Below, one piece after another: positions 7,900 through 15,941 of a DNA stretch of 36,401 bases. Within the stretch, counting starts at the first letter, position 1; every line of letters starts with the position of its first letter. The translations under genes and the position numbers were made by a program. Origin of the DNA: Rhodocyclaceae bacterium (GTDB lineage Bacteria > Pseudomonadota > Gammaproteobacteria > Burkholderiales > Rhodocyclaceae); the NCBI GenBank assembly GCA_020445785.1, contig JAGRFZ010000100.1, positions 1 to 36,401 on the forward strand, in the 5' to 3' direction. The notes under the pieces are model-generated. The model searched no databases. It was not told the DNA's origin and saw only the letters and a program-made list of their open reading frames with translations.

Positions 7900-8661
7900 A
7901 TGTCGCAATCTCTTCTGCTCGACGGCAAGGTCGCCGTCGTCACCGGCGGCGCGGGCCTGAACGGCCTGGGCTTCGCCACCGCCCGCATGCTTGCCGCGCA
8001 GGGTGCCCGCGTGGCCATCTTCGACCTGGAGCAGGCCGACCCGGCCGGCGCCGCGGCCAAGCTCGGCCCGCAGCACATCGGCCTCATCGCCGACGTCACC
8101 GACAAGGCATCCTGCGACGCCGCCGCCGGCAGCGTGCTGAAGCAACTCGGTCGCATCGACGTGTTGGTCAACAACGCCGGGATCACCCAGCCGCGCAAGA
8201 CCCAGGACATCACCGCCAGCGACTACGACGCTGTGCTCGACGTCAGCCTGCGCGGCACGCTGTACATGTCGCAGGCGGTGCTGCCGGCGATGCGCGAGCA
8301 GCGGGGCGGCTCCATCGTCTGCATCTCGTCCGTATCGGCCCAGCGCGGCGGCGGCATCCTCGGCGGCCCCCATTATTCGGCGGCCAAAGCCGGCGTCCTC
8401 GGACTGGCCCGTGCGATGGCCCGCGAATTCGGCGCCGAGGGCGTGCGCGTCAACTGCGTCACCCCCGGCCTGATCGCCACCGACATCAACAAGGGCAAGA
8501 TCCCCGAGGACAAGCGCGCATCGATTCTCGAGTCGATCCCGCTCAACCGCATCGGCGAGCCCAACGACGTTGCCGGCTGCATTGTCTTCCTCGCCAGCGA
8601 CCTGTCGAAGTACTGCACCGGCGTCACCCTCGATGTGAACGGCGGCATGCTGATCCACTAG
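7900..8661 (+). CDS. SDR-family NAD(P)-dependent oxidoreductase
   Basis: This 253-residue classical short-chain dehydrogenase has a nucleotide-binding T-G-G-A-G-L-N-G-L-G near residue 15, N-N-A-G near residue 90, a catalytic Ser in C-I-S-S-V-S, Tyr159 and Lys163 (Y-S-A-A-K), and a C-terminal D-V-N-G-G-M. The start was chosen at M-S-Q-S-L with AGAGG upstream; the same frame is open much further upstream but overlaps the transketolase gene. An acidic residue after beta-2 (I-F-D-L-E) favours NAD over NADP. It lies 38 bases after the split transketolase and ahead of the transporter. It probably oxidises a hydroxyl of the imported polyol or sugar acid to the ketose that the transketolases need. 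The specific substrate cannot be read from sequence. Confidence 0.92.
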   Translation: MSQSLLLDGKVAVVTGGAGLNGLGFATARMLAAQGARVAIFDLEQADPAGAAAKLGPQHIGLIADVTDKASCDAAAGSVLKQLGRIDVLVNNAGITQPRKTQDITASDYDAVLDVSLRGTLYMSQAVLPAMREQRGGSIVCISSVSAQRGGGILGGPHYSAAKAGVLGLARAMAREFGAEGVRVNCVTPGLIATDINKGKIPEDKRASILESIPLNRIGEPNDVAGCIVFLASDLSKYCTGVTLDVNGGMLIH

Positions 8662-8668
8662 GGGACTT

Positions 8669-8684
8669 TCGGGCACGCGCCCGA
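8669..8684 (+). other. Intercistronic hairpin after SDR gene
   Basis: TCGGGC-ACGC-GCCCGA forms a perfect six-base-pair GC-rich stem with a four-base loop, eight bases after the SDR stop. It is followed by CGAATTT, not a clean T-run. It may be a weak attenuator or an mRNA 3'-end stabiliser between the enzyme genes and the TRAP genes. A terminator role is uncertain. Confidence 0.4.
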
Positions 8685-8702
8685 CGAATTTCAGACCCGC
8701 AG

Positions 8703-8762
8703 CGATCGGTGCGCCTCAGCCGGCAACTGCCGACGCCAACGGACGCAGTCCCGATCGGTGCG
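8703..8762 (+). repeat. Direct repeat CGATCGGTGCG (two copies) upstream of dctP-like gene
   Basis: The 11-mer occurs at 8703-8713 and 8752-8762, a period of 49 bases. It brackets an imperfect inverted repeat (GCCGGCA/TGCCGAC) in the 132-base gap before the TRAP binding-protein gene. It could be a paired operator or chance; there is no obvious -10 element here. Confidence 0.3.
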
Positions 8763-8793
8763 ACCAGCATCACCACAACAACAGGAGGAGTTC

Positions 8794-9771
8794 ATGATGC
8801 GTAAACTTTTCGACAAGACCCTGATCGCCGCAGTGATCGCGATTGCAGTTCCGCTCACCACCCAGGCCGAAGAGATGGTGCTGGCGCACGGCGCCAACCC
8901 GGGCAACCCGCGCTATGACGCGGCCAACATGTTCGCCGCCCTGGTGCCGGCCTGCACCGGCGGCAAGCTCACCGTCAATGTCGCCCCGTCGGCGACCATG
9001 GGCGACGACGTCGAGATGCTGACTTCGGCGATCTCGGGCGTCATCCAAGTCACCGCCAACAGCCAGGGATCCCTCGCTCAGATCGTGCCGGAAGTCGGCG
9101 CGTTGGGACTGCCCTTCCTGTTCTCAGATCTGCCGACCGTATGGCGGGTGCTCGACGGCGAGGTCGGTGCCGAGATCGACGCCAAGGCGCAGGATGCCGG
9201 GCTCAAGGTGCTGGCCTTCTGGGACAACGGCATCCGCAATGTCACCCACGTCAAGAAGCACGTCACCAAGCCCGCCGATCTCGACGGCATGAAGATCCGC
9301 ACCCCCCCGGACGAAGTGACCATCGCCACCTTCAAGGCACTGGGCGCCAGCCCCGCGCCGTTGGCCTGGTCCGAACTGCCGACCGCGCTGCGCTCGGGCG
9401 CCTTCGACGGCCAGGAGAACCCGCTGACCAACATCCACTCGGCCAAGCTGCATGAGATCACCCCCTACATCTCGATGACCGGGCACAAGTACGAATCCAC
9501 GCCGGTGGTTGCCAGCCTGTCATGGTGGTCGGGTCTCGACGCGGCAACCCAGCAGTGTGTCAAGAACGCCGCGACACAAGCCGGCTGGTACCAGCGCGGG
9601 CTGTCGCTGGCCGCAGCCAACTCGCTGCGCACGAAGATGGAAGCGGAGGGCGCCAAGTTCGCCGACGTGGCGGACCGCCAGGCCTTCATCGACGCCACCG
9701 CCGGCGTGTATGACGAGTACACCAAGAAGTTCGGCGACATCGTCGGCAAGCTCCGCGCAGCCGCGAAATGA
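8794..9771 (+). CDS. TRAP transporter solute-binding protein (DctP family)
   Basis: This 325-residue periplasmic protein begins with a signal peptide (M-M-R-K-L-F-D-K-T, then a hydrophobic core, cleavage near T-Q-A-E). The mature part shows the DctP pattern: a V-L-A-H-G-A-N-P-G-N-P opening, G-L-P-F-L-F, G-M-K-I-R-T-P and F-D-G-Q-E-N-P. Arg169 in K-I-R-T-P sits where the family's conserved arginine clamps the ligand carboxylate, so an organic or sugar acid is the likely ligand. AGGAGGAG lies six bases before the first ATG. The stop overlaps the DctQ start as ATGA. Being inside a transketolase and glycerate operon, it probably delivers the operon's growth substrate. Confidence 0.94.
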   Translation: MMRKLFDKTLIAAVIAIAVPLTTQAEEMVLAHGANPGNPRYDAANMFAALVPACTGGKLTVNVAPSATMGDDVEMLTSAISGVIQVTANSQGSLAQIVPEVGALGLPFLFSDLPTVWRVLDGEVGAEIDAKAQDAGLKVLAFWDNGIRNVTHVKKHVTKPADLDGMKIRTPPDEVTIATFKALGASPAPLAWSELPTALRSGAFDGQENPLTNIHSAKLHEITPYISMTGHKYESTPVVASLSWWSGLDAATQQCVKNAATQAGWYQRGLSLAAANSLRTKMEAEGAKFADVADRQAFIDATAGVYDEYTKKFGDIVGKLRAAAK

Positions 9772-10367
9772 GCGCCGGGCACCCCGACGCGATCCAGGGC
9801 CGCACGATCTCCGATCACGGGCACAAGGGCGTGGCGGGGCGCCCGCTGGCAGCGATTCGGCTCATCGACCGGGTGGTCGGCATCTTCGACCTGAGCGGCG
9901 CGGTGGTCGTCACCGCGACCGCCACCGCGATCTTCCTGGCGCTGTTCGTCAATGTGCTGCTGCGCTACGCGCTGGGCGAAGGCATCACCTGGGCATACGA
10001 GATCCCCGCGATCTTGTTCCCGTGGCTGGTGGCCGGTGGCATCGTGATGGCCTCGGCGCGCAGCCGCAACATCGCGGTGACTGCCTTGTCGGATCTGTTC
10101 GGCCCCCGTGCCCACTGGCTGTTGATGCTGGCGGTTCATGTGCTGATCGCGGTCATCGCGGTGACCGTGATCGTCACCGGCAAGCCGATCATGATCGCGT
10201 CGAAATTCCAGAAGCTGTCCGAGACCGGCATCCGTCAGATCTGGGGCTACAGCAGCCTGATCTATGCCTTCGGGTCGATCGTGGTGCTGTCGGTGCTGAA
10301 CGTGCTGCGTCTGCTGTTCGGCGGCCAGGCGGCCGACGACTGCCGCGACACGGCTTCCTACAGCTAA
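9768..10367 (+). CDS. TRAP transporter small permease (DctQ family)
   Basis: This 199-residue inner-membrane protein has four transmembrane helices, as expected for DctQ. A cytoplasmic N-terminal tail of about 40 residues precedes the first helix. F-V-N-V-L-L-R-Y-A-L-G-E-G-I-T-W-A-Y-E-I-P is the family signature between helices 1 and 2. It overlaps the binding-protein stop by four bases (ATGA) and ends 13 bases before the large permease. DctQ pairs with DctM to form the sodium-coupled translocation unit. The N-terminal tail is somewhat long, and later in-frame starts exist, but the overlap favours the one given. Confidence 0.92.
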   Translation: MSAGHPDAIQGRTISDHGHKGVAGRPLAAIRLIDRVVGIFDLSGAVVVTATATAIFLALFVNVLLRYALGEGITWAYEIPAILFPWLVAGGIVMASARSRNIAVTALSDLFGPRAHWLLMLAVHVLIAVIAVTVIVTGKPIMIASKFQKLSETGIRQIWGYSSLIYAFGSIVVLSVLNVLRLLFGGQAADDCRDTASYS

Positions 10368-10380
10368 CGGGAGACAACCA

Positions 10381-11637
10381 ATGGTCAAGATACTGGTACT
10401 CGTCTTTCCGCTGCTGCTGGCCTTCGCGGTGCCGGTGGCCTACGCAATGCTGGGCGCCACCGGAATGGCGCTGTGGCTCGAGGGCAAGCCGATGGCGGTG
10501 ATGGCCCAGCGCCTGTATTCGCCGACCCAGAGCTTTCCGATGCTGGCGATTCCGTTCTTCATTCTCGCCGGCAGCCTGATGATGTCGGGCACTTTCGGCG
10601 AGCATCTGGTGAAGTTCGCCAAGCTGCTGGTCGGCCGCTTCCAGGGCGGCATGGGCCAGGTCTCGATCGTCGGCTCGGTGATCTTCGGCGGCGTATCCGG
10701 CTCCGCGGTCGCAGACGCCTCGGCCCTAGGCAACGCGCTGATCCCGATCCAGAAGCGCGAGGGCTACCCGCTCGGCCTGGCCGCCGCGATCAATTCCTGC
10801 TCATCGACGATCTCGGTGCTGATCCCGCCGTCGATCCCGTTGATCCTGTTCGGGCTGGTGTCGAACACCTCGATCGTCGACCTGTTCGTTGCCGGCCTGC
10901 TCCCCGGCATCGCGATCGGCCTCGCGCTGACCGCGGTGGTGTGGTGGAAGGCGCGTCGCCACAATCTGCCGCCGACGGTGGTCGAGGGTGGCTGGCAGGC
11001 CTTCCGCCGCGAGGCGAAGCGGGCTTTGCCGGCGCTGCTGATGCCGGTGTTCGTGATCGGCACCCTGCGCTTCGGCATCGCCACGCCGACCGAGGTGGCG
11101 ATCATGGCGGTCGCCTATGCACTCTTCGTCGGCGTCGTGATCTACCGCGATCTCGGCCTGCGCCAGATCTATCAGGCGATCATCGAGACCGGCGTGATGA
11201 CCGGGGCGGTGATGCTGATCATCATGGCCTCGTCCTCGATCCAGTGGATCCTGACCGCGGAACGCACGCCCCAGATGCTGGCCGAGTGGATGCTCGCGAG
11301 CTTCTCCGAGCCCTGGATGATCATCCTCGCGCTGAACCTGATCATGCTGGTGGTCGGTACCTTTCTCGACCTGCCGGCCGCGGTGCTGTTGCTCGGACCA
11401 CTGTTCGTCGGCATCGGCCAGGCGATCGGCCTCGACATGGTGCAGCTCGGCCTGATGATGGTGCTCAACCTCGCGATCGGCCTCTACACCCCGCCAGTGG
11501 GCACCACGCTGTTCATCTCGGCGACGATCGCCAAGGTGCCGATCGGCACTGTCGTGCGCGAGTTGCTGCCGTTCTACATGGTGGCCTTGATCGCGACCTT
11601 GCTGATCAGCTACGTGCCGGCCCTGACCATCTACTGA
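10381..11637 (+). CDS. TRAP transporter large permease (DctM family)
   Basis: This 418-residue polytopic protein has about 12 membrane segments. The family landmarks are clear: F-P-M-L-A-I-P-F-F-I-L-A-G near residue 57, G-G-V-S-G-S-A-V-A-D-A-S-A-L-G near residue 103, and I-P-P-S-I-P near residue 143. The end has G-L-Y-T-P-P-V-G, another conserved substrate- or sodium-site loop. GGGAGA precedes the ATG. It is the third gene of the TRAP set and catalyses sodium-driven uptake of the ligand handed over by the binding protein. No anomalies are seen. Confidence 0.95.
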   Translation: MVKILVLVFPLLLAFAVPVAYAMLGATGMALWLEGKPMAVMAQRLYSPTQSFPMLAIPFFILAGSLMMSGTFGEHLVKFAKLLVGRFQGGMGQVSIVGSVIFGGVSGSAVADASALGNALIPIQKREGYPLGLAAAINSCSSTISVLIPPSIPLILFGLVSNTSIVDLFVAGLLPGIAIGLALTAVVWWKARRHNLPPTVVEGGWQAFRREAKRALPALLMPVFVIGTLRFGIATPTEVAIMAVAYALFVGVVIYRDLGLRQIYQAIIETGVMTGAVMLIIMASSSIQWILTAERTPQMLAEWMLASFSEPWMIILALNLIMLVVGTFLDLPAAVLLLGPLFVGIGQAIGLDMVQLGLMMVLNLAIGLYTPPVGTTLFISATIAKVPIGTVVRELLPFYMVALIATLLISYVPALTIY

Positions 11638-11664
11638 CCCTTCCGAACTTCCCTTCCATTCCAC

Positions 11665-11690
11665 CGCACCGTCGCACGAGCGACGGTGCG
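11665..11690 (+). other. Strong 11-bp hairpin directly before transketolase ribosome-binding site
   Basis: CGCACCGTCGC, a loop of ACGA, and the exact reverse complement GCGACGGTGCG form a perfect 11-base-pair stem. CAGGAG of the next gene starts at the following base. No T-run follows, so it is not a classical terminator. It could stabilise the upstream TRAP mRNA end after processing, or hinder ribosome access to the transketolase start. Confidence 0.6.
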
Positions 11691-11706
11691 CAGGAGAACT
11701 CGTGCC

Positions 11707-13686
11707 ATGACCCAAGTCGCTGACAACCAACTCGCCGACGCCGTCCGATTCCTGTCGGTCGACGCCATCCTGCGTGCAGGCGAAGGCCACCAGGGCGTGC
11801 CGCTCGGCATGGCCGAGATCGCCACCGCCCTATTCACCCGCCACCTGAAGTTCGATCCGACGAATCCGACCTGGCCGGACCGCGACCGCTTCGTGCTGTC
11901 CAACGGCCACGGCTCCATGCTGCTGTACTCGCTGCTCTACCTGACCGGCTATACCAACATCAGCCTCGAGCAGATCAAGTCCTTCCGCGAGCTCGGTTCC
12001 CACTGCGAGGGCCATCCCGAGATCGACCCGGCCAGCGGCATCGAGGTCACCACCGGCCCCCTCGGCCAGGGCATCGCCAACGCCCTCGGCATGGCGATCG
12101 CCGAAGCCTGCCTGTCGGCGCGATTCGGCTCCGACATCGTCGATCACTACACCTACGCCTTCGTCGGCGACGGCTGCCTGCAGGAGGGCATCGGCCAGGA
12201 AATGATTTCGCTCGCCGGCCACCTGCGACTGGGCAAGCTGGTGCTGTTCTGGGACGACAACCGGATCACCGACGACGGCGCCACCTCGCTCTCGATCAGC
12301 GAGGACGTGGTCGCCCGCTTCCGTGCCGCCGACTGGCACGTGATCGAGGTCGATGGCCACGATGTCGATGCGGTGTCGGCGGCGATCACCCTCGCCCGCA
12401 AGGACCCGCGGCCATCGATGTTGGCATGCCGGACGATCATCGGCAAGGGCATCGCCCGCCTCCAGGGCCAGCGCGGCGGCCACAGCGGCAAGCTGTTCGA
12501 AGCCGACTCTCGCGCCATGCGCGAGTCTCTCGGCTGGCCCCACGGGCCGTTCGAAATGCCGGCGCCGGTACTCGAGGCCTGGCGCGGCGCCGGACGGCGC
12601 AGCGAACAGGAACACGCTGCGTGGAGCGAGCGGCTTGCCGCGCTGCCGGAAGATCGCCGCAGCGAGTTCGAGCGAGTCATGGCCGGCGAACTGCCGGCCG
12701 ACTGGCAACAGGTGCTCGAAGACTACAAGAGCCGGGTCGTCGCCGACGGCGAGGCGCGCCAGGGGATCATGTGCTCCGGCGAGATCAACGACCTGCTGGC
12801 CGAGGTGCTGCCCGAGCGCGTCGTCGGCTGCGCCGACCTCGAGGCGCCGACCTCGCACAAGCGCAGCCTGACGGCCTTCACCGCCGAGGATCACAGCGGC
12901 ACCTACGTGCATTGCGGCGTGCGCGAGCACGTCATGGGAGCGCTGGCCAACGGCATGGCGGCGCACGGCGGTGTGCAGCCGCTGGCCGTGACCTATCTCG
13001 CGTTCTCCGACTACGAGCGTCCGGCGATGCGGATGGCAGCGCTGATGGGGCTGCCGGTTCGCTTCGTGTTCAGCCACGATTCGATCGGCGTCGGCAAGAA
13101 CGGCCCGACCCACCAGCCGGTCGAGATTCTGGCCTCGTTGCGGGCGATGCCCAACATGCTGGTGCTGCGACCCGCCGATGCAGTGGAGGCCGCGGAGTGC
13201 TGGCAGGTGGCGATGAAGCACCGCAGCGGCCCGAGCACGATGGTGTTCGCCCGCCAGGCGCTGCCGCAGCTTCGCCAAGCCCCGCTCGGCGAGAACCTCA
13301 GCGCCCGCGGCGCCTACGTGCTGGTGGACGCCGTCGGCGGCGAGCGCGCGGTCACCCTGCTGGCCACCGGCTCCGAGGTGGCGATCGCCGTTGCCGCCCG
13401 AGACCGCCTGCAGGCGGAGGGCATTCCGACTGCGGTGGTGTCCATGCCCTGCTGGGAACGCTTCGACGCCCAGAATGCCGCCTACCGGCAATCGGTGCTC
13501 GGCGAGAATTGCGTGCGGGTCGGCGTCGAGGCCGCGGTGCGCTTCGGCTGGGACCCCTACCTCGGCAGCCGCGGCGACTTCGTCGGCATGAGCGGTTTCG
13601 GCGCATCGGGCCCGGCCGAGGAACTGTACGAGCACTTCGGCATCACCGCGGACGCGGTCGCCACGGCGGCGCGCCGGCTGCTCTGA
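11707..13686 (+). CDS. tkt: Full-length transketolase (divergent)
   Basis: This 659-residue protein has all three transketolase domains. Visible motifs include G-H-Q-G near the N-terminus (usually G-H-P-G), L-S-N-G-H-G-S, V-G-D-G-C-L-Q-E-G ... D-D-N for ThDP/Mg, R-E-H-V-M with the catalytic Glu, S-H-D-S-I-G, G-P-T-H-Q-P-V-E, and F-A-R-Q with the arginine that usually binds substrate phosphate. The His loop T-H-D-S-H-G of classical enzymes reads R-G-G-H-S-G. CAGGAG precedes the ATG. It is a second, separately encoded transketolase in the operon, and no other pentose-phosphate gene accompanies it. A pathway-specific two-carbon transfer is therefore more likely than housekeeping. The phosphate-site residues suggest at least one phosphorylated substrate; this is inference. 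Confidence 0.93.
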   Translation: MTQVADNQLADAVRFLSVDAILRAGEGHQGVPLGMAEIATALFTRHLKFDPTNPTWPDRDRFVLSNGHGSMLLYSLLYLTGYTNISLEQIKSFRELGSHCEGHPEIDPASGIEVTTGPLGQGIANALGMAIAEACLSARFGSDIVDHYTYAFVGDGCLQEGIGQEMISLAGHLRLGKLVLFWDDNRITDDGATSLSISEDVVARFRAADWHVIEVDGHDVDAVSAAITLARKDPRPSMLACRTIIGKGIARLQGQRGGHSGKLFEADSRAMRESLGWPHGPFEMPAPVLEAWRGAGRRSEQEHAAWSERLAALPEDRRSEFERVMAGELPADWQQVLEDYKSRVVADGEARQGIMCSGEINDLLAEVLPERVVGCADLEAPTSHKRSLTAFTAEDHSGTYVHCGVREHVMGALANGMAAHGGVQPLAVTYLAFSDYERPAMRMAALMGLPVRFVFSHDSIGVGKNGPTHQPVEILASLRAMPNMLVLRPADAVEAAECWQVAMKHRSGPSTMVFARQALPQLRQAPLGENLSARGAYVLVDAVGGERAVTLLATGSEVAIAVAARDRLQAEGIPTAVVSMPCWERFDAQNAAYRQSVLGENCVRVGVEAAVRFGWDPYLGSRGDFVGMSGFGASGPAEELYEHFGITADAVATAARRLL

Positions 13687-13713
13687 CCACTTCCAGCGAA
13701 CGAGGACATACCC

Positions 13714-14679
13714 ATGCAACGAATCGTATTTCTCGACCGCGCCACCGTCGCGCCGCAGATCACGCTGCGCCGTCCGGCCTTCGAGCACGAACTGATCTGC
13801 CACGACCAGACCCGGCCGGAGCAGGTCGCCGAGCGTCTGGCGGGCGCCACCATCGCGATCACGAACAAGGTGTCCTTGCGCGCCGACGTGCTGCAGGGGC
13901 TGCCCGATCTCAAGCTGGTGGCGGTCGCCGCCACCGGCACCGACTGCGTCGACAAGGCCTGCTGCCATCAGCACGGCATTGCGGTCAGCAACATTCGCGG
14001 CTATGCGGTCAACACCGTGCCCGAACACACCTTCGCGCTGATCCTCGCCTTGCGTCGCAACATCGTCGGCTTCCGCGAAGACGTGATCGCCGGCGCGTGG
14101 CAGGAGGCCGGCCAGTTCTGCTTCTTCAACCACCCCATCCACGACCTCGCCGGCGCCCGCCTCGGCATCATCGGCGAAGGCGTGCTCGGCCAGCGCGTCG
14201 CCGAACTCGGCCGTGCCTTCGGCATGCAGCCGCTGTTCGCCGCCCACAAGGGGCGAGACGGCCAGGGCACGCTGTACACCCCGTGGGAGGAAGTACTGGC
14301 CAGCAGTGACGTCATCAGCCTGCACAGCCCGCTCACGCCGGCCACCCGGGGCATGATCGCAATGCCCGAGTTTCACGCAATGCGGCGGCGCCCGCTGCTT
14401 GTCAATACAGCCCGCGGCGGCCTGGTGGATGAAGTCGCGCTGGTGCAGGCGCTGAACGAAGGCCTGATCAGCGGCGCCGGATTCGACGTCACCGACGGCG
14501 AACCGCCGGCCACCGACAACCCTCTGATGGCCGTTGCCTCGCGTCCCAACGTGATCCTGACGCCCCATGTCGCGTGGGCCTCCGACGAAGCTCAGCAGCG
14601 CCTCGCCGATCAACTCATCGACAACATCGAGCATTTCGTCGCCGGTCGGCCCAGCAATCTGGTGGAGGGTGCCTACTGA
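13714..14679 (+). CDS. D-2-hydroxyacid dehydrogenase (hydroxypyruvate/glycerate dehydrogenase type)
   Basis: This 321-residue NAD(P)-dependent enzyme has a Rossmann fingerprint G-E-G-V-L-G (G-x-G-x2-G) near residue 152. The catalytic triad is Arg234 (N-T-A-R-G-G), Glu263 (T-D-G-E-P-P) and His285 (T-P-H-V-A-W). The length and the N-terminal T-N-K-V segment resemble HprA-type glycerate dehydrogenases. It would reduce hydroxypyruvate to D-glycerate (or the reverse). The next gene, sharing one base (TGATG), encodes a glycerate kinase, which strongly supports that reaction. Hydroxypyruvate is also a known transketolase donor, linking this gene to the two transketolases upstream. GAGGA lies before the start. 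Other 2-oxoacids remain possible. Confidence 0.9.
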   Translation: MQRIVFLDRATVAPQITLRRPAFEHELICHDQTRPEQVAERLAGATIAITNKVSLRADVLQGLPDLKLVAVAATGTDCVDKACCHQHGIAVSNIRGYAVNTVPEHTFALILALRRNIVGFREDVIAGAWQEAGQFCFFNHPIHDLAGARLGIIGEGVLGQRVAELGRAFGMQPLFAAHKGRDGQGTLYTPWEEVLASSDVISLHSPLTPATRGMIAMPEFHAMRRRPLLVNTARGGLVDEVALVQALNEGLISGAGFDVTDGEPPATDNPLMAVASRPNVILTPHVAWASDEAQQRLADQLIDNIEHFVAGRPSNLVEGAY

Positions 14680-15941
14680 TGGAGATCCAACCCCGCGCCC
14701 TGCTGCGGCGCATGTTCGACGCCGCCATCGCCGCCGCCCAGCCCGCCCTCTGCGTGCCGCCCCACCTGCCCGAGCCGCCGAAGGGCCAACTGGTGGTGGT
14801 CGGCGCCGGCAAGGCCTCGGCGGCGATGGCCCGCGCCGTCGAGGATCACTGGCCAGGTCCGCTGGAAGGGATCGTCGTCACCCGCTATGGCCACGGCGTG
14901 CCGTGTGCGCACATCGAGATCGTCGAGGCCGCCCATCCGGTGCCCGACGAGGCCGGCCAGAAAGCCGCCGAACGAATTTTGCGGCTGGTCGCCAACCTCG
15001 GCCCGGACGACCTGGTGCTGTGCCTGATCTCCGGCGGCGGCTCGGCTCTGCTGGCTGCGCCTCTCGAGGGCTTGACGCTGCAAGACGAGCAGGCGGTGGG
15101 TCGCGCACTGCTGCATTCCGGCGCCACCATCTCGGAGATGAACTGCATTCGCCGCCACCTCTCGGCAATCAAGGGTGGCCGGCTCGCGGCCGCCTGCCAC
15201 CCGGCGAAGGTGGTCTCCCTGCTGCTCTCCGACGTCCCCGGCGACGATCCGGCGGACATCGCGTCCGGCCCGACCGTGGCCGACCTCAGCACCTGCCGGG
15301 ACGCCCTCGATATCGCGCGCCGGTACCGCATCGAGCTGCCGCCGGCCGCGCGCGCCGCGCTGGAGAGCGGCCGCGGCGAAAGCGTCAAGCCCCATGACAC
15401 CCGGCTTGAGGGGAACCGCGTGACGATCGTCGCGACGCCCCAGATGGCGTTGGAGGCGGCGGCTCAGGTGGCCCACAAAGCGGGGGTCACGCCCCACATC
15501 CTCGGCGATAGCCTCGAGGGCGAGGCCCGCGACGCGGGCAAGCTGCTGGCCGGAATCGCACTGCAGGTGGCGCGCCGCGGGCAGCCCTTCGGCCGCCCCT
15601 GCGTGCTTCTTTCCGGCGGCGAAACCACAGTCACGGTGCGTGGCCGGGGGCGCGGCGGTCGCAACGTAGAGTTTCTGCTGTCACTGGCGATCGCCCTCGA
15701 CAATGCCGACGGCATCCATGCCCTGGCCGGTGACACCGACGGGGTGGACGGTGCCGAGGAGATCGCCGGCGCGGTGGTGACGCCGGACACCCTGACACGC
15801 GCTTGGTCGTGCGGCATCCGCCCGGTCGACAGCCTGCACGCCAATGACGGCCATGGCTTCTTCGAAGCCCTCGGCGATTGCATCGTCACCGGGCCGACCC
15901 TGACCAACGTCAACGATTTCCGCGCGATCCTCGTGCGCTGA
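14679..15941 (+). CDS. Glycerate 2-kinase (GckA/TtuD, MOFRL family)
   Basis: This 420-residue protein is of the MOFRL-type glycerate kinase family, often mislabelled hydroxypyruvate reductase (TtuD). The N-terminal part has V-V-G-A-G-K-A-S-A-A-M-A. The glycine-rich L-I-S-G-G-G-S-A-L loop, I-K-G-G-R-L-A and S-D-V-P-G-D-D-P follow. The C-terminal MOFRL domain shows G-G-R-N-V-E-F and D-T-D-G-V-D-G. The product is 2-phosphoglycerate, which enters lower glycolysis. The start M-E-I-Q-P overlaps the preceding stop by one base; the same frame is open further upstream inside the dehydrogenase. It closes the operon, so D-glycerate is probably the exit point of the pathway. Confidence 0.92.
   Translation: MEIQPRALLRRMFDAAIAAAQPALCVPPHLPEPPKGQLVVVGAGKASAAMARAVEDHWPGPLEGIVVTRYGHGVPCAHIEIVEAAHPVPDEAGQKAAERILRLVANLGPDDLVLCLISGGGSALLAAPLEGLTLQDEQAVGRALLHSGATISEMNCIRRHLSAIKGGRLAAACHPAKVVSLLLSDVPGDDPADIASGPTVADLSTCRDALDIARRYRIELPPAARAALESGRGESVKPHDTRLEGNRVTIVATPQMALEAAAQVAHKAGVTPHILGDSLEGEARDAGKLLAGIALQVARRGQPFGRPCVLLSGGETTVTVRGRGRGGRNVEFLLSLAIALDNADGIHALAGDTDGVDGAEEIAGAVVTPDTLTRAWSCGIRPVDSLHANDGHGFFEALGDCIVTGPTLTNVNDFRAILVR

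Noticed and set aside
11830..14634. Long open minus-strand frame (about 930 codons) over the transketolase and dehydrogenase genes
   Set aside because: It is antisense to two well-defined enzymes, has Gly/Arg/His-rich non-domain composition, and is expected from third-position GC bias.
14885..15497. Several antisense frames within the glycerate kinase gene
   Set aside because: They are shadows of a gene with intact family motifs throughout.
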